Shown piece after piece: positions 14,873 through 17,447 of a DNA stretch of 17,447 nucleotides (positions within the stretch are counted from its first letter, which is position 1; every line of letters begins with the position of its first letter). The position numbers and the translations under genes are program-made. Source of the DNA: Ectocarpus siliculosus (Eukaryota > Sar > Phaeophyceae > Ectocarpales > Ectocarpaceae); the NCBI GenBank assembly GCA_000310025.1, contig FN649727.1, positions 1,828,938-1,846,384 of the forward strand. Direction: 5' to 3'. The notes below the pieces were generated by a model. The model made no database searches. It was not told the DNA's origin and saw nothing but the letters and a program-made list of their open reading frames with translations.

Positions 14873-16157
14873 GTAAGTGTGTCACCTGTCACCCCCGAAC
14901 CACGTTCCGTTCCTGCTGTAGTACTGTGTACAGTATACAGAGTTTTGCCGCAATTCCAATGGTATATGAGTCTTTCCTCTCGGGAGCTCCGAGTGGCGCG
15001 GTTCTATCTGTCTGGCTGTTGGTCTGCGTAGCTGCTCTGTGTACAGTCCCGTGTGCTGCTGTGCACATAACGTACGCAGCTAATGAGCTGTACGCAGGCT
15101 AAAAGCTGCTAGTCTAGTCCGGTCGTCGGCCCGCTACCGGGCACGCGGGACTGTACACACAAACCGCAATAGGGCATGAAAATGCCTCCGTCAATTTTCG
15201 GTTTTCTATTCCACCGCTGTCCCCGCAAGACCGCGAGGCCGCGCCCCGGCCGCTGGGTTGATGGGTTGATGGAGTTCCGGAAGGGGCGATCAATCTATAT
15301 CATCTGGTCCACGAAAGGACTAAACATCACGCACTCACCCGGTGCCGCCTGGGGCTATCTATAAGTGTGGTTTTGCGAGCAGGCAGTGGTACCGAGTGCG
15401 ACTGAAAATAACGATGCGCGACTGAGGATAGAAAAACCGGCAAGATATGATGTTTGCAGCGTAAGAAACACGGTGCACGTATGATACGTCATAGTTGAAG
15501 AGACGTTTTCAAAGAGGCGACAGCGGGGGGGTTGGGTGCGTTTCTGACAATTAGGCGACGCGAAAGGTAGACAGCACGCGTAGGTATGTAATCTACCAAC
15601 AAAACAGCCTGACGGAAGCTGAAAGGATTGTGGACGTTTGTCCCAAAAGGATAGGAGCCGCCTTTACCACACATATTGTACAACATCCGAGAGAGAGAGT
15701 GACAATCAGTCCGTCCGTCGCCACATCACGTTAGCCGCAGTTTGTAACAGGGACGAACGTGGTGGACTCATTCTTCAACGCTTCTCAACCTGAACGCATT
15801 TATTTCAGGCCCCCGCCCAGGAGAATCTCACATGCCTACGAGTAGTCGAGGGAATGCCGAGCTGTCTGTGCTATAACCGCTATTATTGTTGCCGCGATGT
15901 CGAAGCACACGACAAGCCGCGACACGCCGAGGCCTTGACAACCACGTGCGCAAGAACCCAGCGGCAGCAGCATACATGCATGAACGTGGCCTGCGCACAA
16001 ACAACGAGCGTTGGACACTATCGTAGTTGGTGGGTCCCTCGCCTTCAACCTTCTCCAGCAGGAATAGTAAGCGATTCTCATTTCGGTAGCTTGAGACCTC
16101 CACTACAGCATACCCTACAGCATATGTGCGAACCACGCGCGCCCTTCTTAATAACAG
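14873..16157. other. intron or intergenic stretch
   Basis: If the exon at 14784 is real, this is at least partly intron. It contains a long-loop inverted repeat (15038-15159) and a strong acceptor-like site near 15809. The frames at 15176-15364 (plus) and 15828-16202 (minus) have no motif support. Confidence 0.4.
15038..15159. repeat. inverted repeat, 19-base arms, 84-base loop
   Basis: The left arm tgtgtacagtcccgtgtgc (15038-15056) pairs with gcacgcgggactgtacaca (15141-15159) with one mismatch, which is G-U compatible in RNA. The loop also contains partially repeated gtacgcag words. It could be a hairpin RNA, a MITE-like terminal repeat, or the remains of one. Confidence 0.75.
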
Positions 16158-16485
16158 TGCCACGCGTGCGGATCGACAGCAGCCTGTCTCGAACGGTACC
16201 ATCTCCCTGATCTGTAACTACGTACACAAGCGGGCACAGGCGGGGTACGGGGGGGAAGGAAGCCTCCCACAGAGCTTGTTGTACGATGTGCGCCCACCGC
16301 TTGTTCGTGACCCACTCGTCCATCGTGACGAGCGCTCATCACACGGTGGCCCCAAAAAGCACAAACATTCCGCCGCCGGGGGTCGAAAAAAACGACAACC
16401 CCCCCCCCCGCTCTTCCGTATGCGACCTCCAGAAGAGGGAACCAACCCTCACGCCCCTAGACCTACTAGGATAAACACTCATTAG
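16158..16485 (+). CDS. candidate terminal exon, basic His/Lys-rich tail
   Basis: The frame is open from upstream and closes at TAG (16483-16485). Starting after aataacag (16157), the first base would complete the Arg codon left by the 14784-14872 exon. The product reads TISLICNYVHKRAQAGYGGE, LPQSLLYDVRPPLVRDPLV, then a His/Lys/Arg and Pro-rich tail. A second plus-strand frame and a minus-strand frame across the same bases are also open, so strand and frame are not secure. No family is recognised. Confidence 0.22.
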
Positions 16486-17066
16486 ACACATTTTACCTGA
16501 CATGACCTAGAACAACAACAACAGCGACAGCACCAGACAAGCAAGATAGGCGTGTACACCACCCCCCTCTCTTCTCCAGCTACTACTATAATAATAGTAC
16601 TCGCATTGCGTGCGTGAAATTCTTTCCCCCCTCCTTCGCCTCCTTCCCCTCCGCCCTCCCTACCCGTCAACCCCCTCTTTTCTTCTCCTCGTGCCACGCG
16701 TGTAAACGGCCCGAAGCGGCAAGCGCCATCCCCTCACCCCCCGACTTGTAAACTTGGGAAGCGTCGCGAGGCGACACAGGCCACCACCAAGAAAAGGGTT
16801 CTTTCAATGGCGCCTTGTTTGCTTGGGATTACCCGGCACTTGCCAAATATTGTCCTTGCGTACGGTGCTAGATCACGTTTCACTGAAATTTCACCAGTGC
16901 CCCCTCCCTCCCTTCTTCTTATCCAGTAACGTCGGAGGAAAAGCGCCGGCAAATCAACCCCGCTCTTTCCTACTCTTCTCACAGAACCCAGAATCAATTC
17001 TAGCCAACAAGACAAGAGAGAGAAAAAAAACACGCCACAACATAACAAAAAATGACAGCTGTAGTC

Positions 17067-17097
<31 letters not shown>

Positions 17098-17120
17098 CCT
17101 GATGCTCCGCGTTTCAAGGT
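16486..17120. other. pyrimidine-rich non-coding stretch
   Basis: C/T-rich on the plus strand (for example 16622-16690 and 16902-16921), with the GTA repeat near its end. Minus-strand Tyr-run and Gly/Glu-run frames reflect composition bias. Confidence 0.5.
17061..17098. repeat. (GTA)n trinucleotide repeat
   Basis: About twelve GTA units with one early change (gtc at 17064-17066). It lies just upstream of the open frame at 17121. Confidence 0.94.
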
Positions 17121-17447
17121 ATGCCAACCCCGTCTACCCAGTTCCTTTCCCCTTCCCTTCCTCTCCAGTCCACTCCACTCGGCTTATTCCGCTCCGAAGA
17201 GGCCACAACCGCCAACCGTTCCCAGGAACAGCTCCAACCGCACCTCGACGACAGCGAACTTTTTTCCGTCGAAAGGCAGCTATTTCCAAGGAGAACCGTG
17301 GTCACACCAACCCCCAGCGACACGCCAGCCGCTCAGAGCACCCGACCAACCTCTTCGCTCTGTTATGTCACCGCTGTTTTGCATGCTCGACGAAGCCTTC
17401 CCCATCGCCCACTAACCCGCACCATAGCCCCCCCCCCCCCCCCCCCC
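17121..17447 (+). CDS. partial open frame running off the right edge
   Basis: From ATG at 17121 the frame is open for 109 codons to the window end. The first 16 residues come from a pyrimidine-rich stretch that is itself a very good splice acceptor (cccttcctctccag, ending 17168), so the real coding start may be an exon at 17169. The peptide from there is protein-like: TPLGLFRSEEATTANRSQEQ, then LDDSELFSVERQLFPRRT and a Ser/Thr/Pro/Ala-rich part. The terminal Pro run is translated from C20. No domain is recognised. The minus-strand frame at 17114-17323 overlaps it and is less convincing. Confidence 0.33.
   Translation, partial: MPTPSTQFLSPSLPLQSTPLGLFRSEEATTANRSQEQLQPHLDDSELFSVERQLFPRRTVVTPTPSDTPAAQSTRPTSSLCYVTAVLHARRSLPHRPLTRTIAPPPPPP
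17428..17447. repeat. poly-C run at window end
   Basis: Twenty C in a row at the last position; the opening of the window has a G8 run. It may be a genuine homopolymer or a contig-end artefact. Confidence 0.9.

Noticed and set aside
15176-15364. 62-codon plus-strand frame
   Set aside because: No splice context, no motif, short; treated as chance.
16734-17117. Minus-strand frame starting with a Tyr run
   Set aside because: The Tyr run is the GTA repeat read backwards and the rest is composition-biased.
1-17447. CRISPR array, insertion sequence, rRNA or bacterial operon
   Set aside because: No regularly spaced short repeats with unique spacers, no transposase motif, no rRNA-like conserved blocks, and clear spliceosomal introns argue for nuclear eukaryotic DNA.

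Overview
The window reads as nuclear DNA from an intron-rich eukaryote, most likely a photosynthetic stramenopile such as a brown alga. The reasons are short GC-rich exons separated by introns of about 190-1600 bases with GT...AG ends, many simple repeats (GA, CA/CG, CTAC, GTT, GTA), and no operon-like packing. The taxonomic guess is inference from gene style only.

The one gene I can rebuild with confidence lies on the + strand at 4570-12888. Ten exons (4570-4630, 5250-5641, 7217-7339, 8019-8251, 9369-9423, 9610-9668, 10461-10568, 11057-11219, 12026-12135, 12729-12888) keep a single reading frame through nine phase-matched GT...AG introns. They give a predicted protein of 487 residues. It has an N-terminal TPR-like helical part, a low-complexity Gly/Asp/Asn linker, and a C-terminal 2-oxoglutarate/Fe(II) dioxygenase-type double-stranded beta-helix with an H-x-D motif (H351, D353), a distal H445 and a following Arg pair (R459/R460). 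The flanking residues resemble a bacterial TPR plus oxygenase family that I recall from memory; no search was run.

Left of this gene (about 1500-4450) the DNA is a mosaic of coding-like pieces on both strands: a 96-codon minus-strand reading frame (1536-1826), a GA repeat, small plus-strand frames (2469-2609, 2626-3030), a tight imperfect palindrome made of two inverted copies of a coding-like segment (2797-3121), a broken minus-strand Q/P/H-rich gene (3129-3957), and a probable plus-strand terminal exon (4237-4444). It looks like accessory DNA, perhaps related to mobile elements, but I do not recognise the family.

Right of the gene (12889-17447) coding signal is sparse: an isolated exon-like block at 13189-13278, a possible first exon with an N-myristoylation-type start (14784-14872), a long-loop inverted repeat (15038-15159), an open frame at 16158-16485, and a plus-strand frame that begins at 17121 and runs off the right edge through a C20 run. 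Introns 3 and 4 of the oxygenase gene carry two diverged copies of what seems to be an interspersed repeat; intron 2 carries a purine-pyrimidine alternating CA/CG tract; intron 8 carries a 36-base tandem duplication.

No rRNA, convincing tRNA, CRISPR array, insertion sequence or bacterial-type operon was seen.
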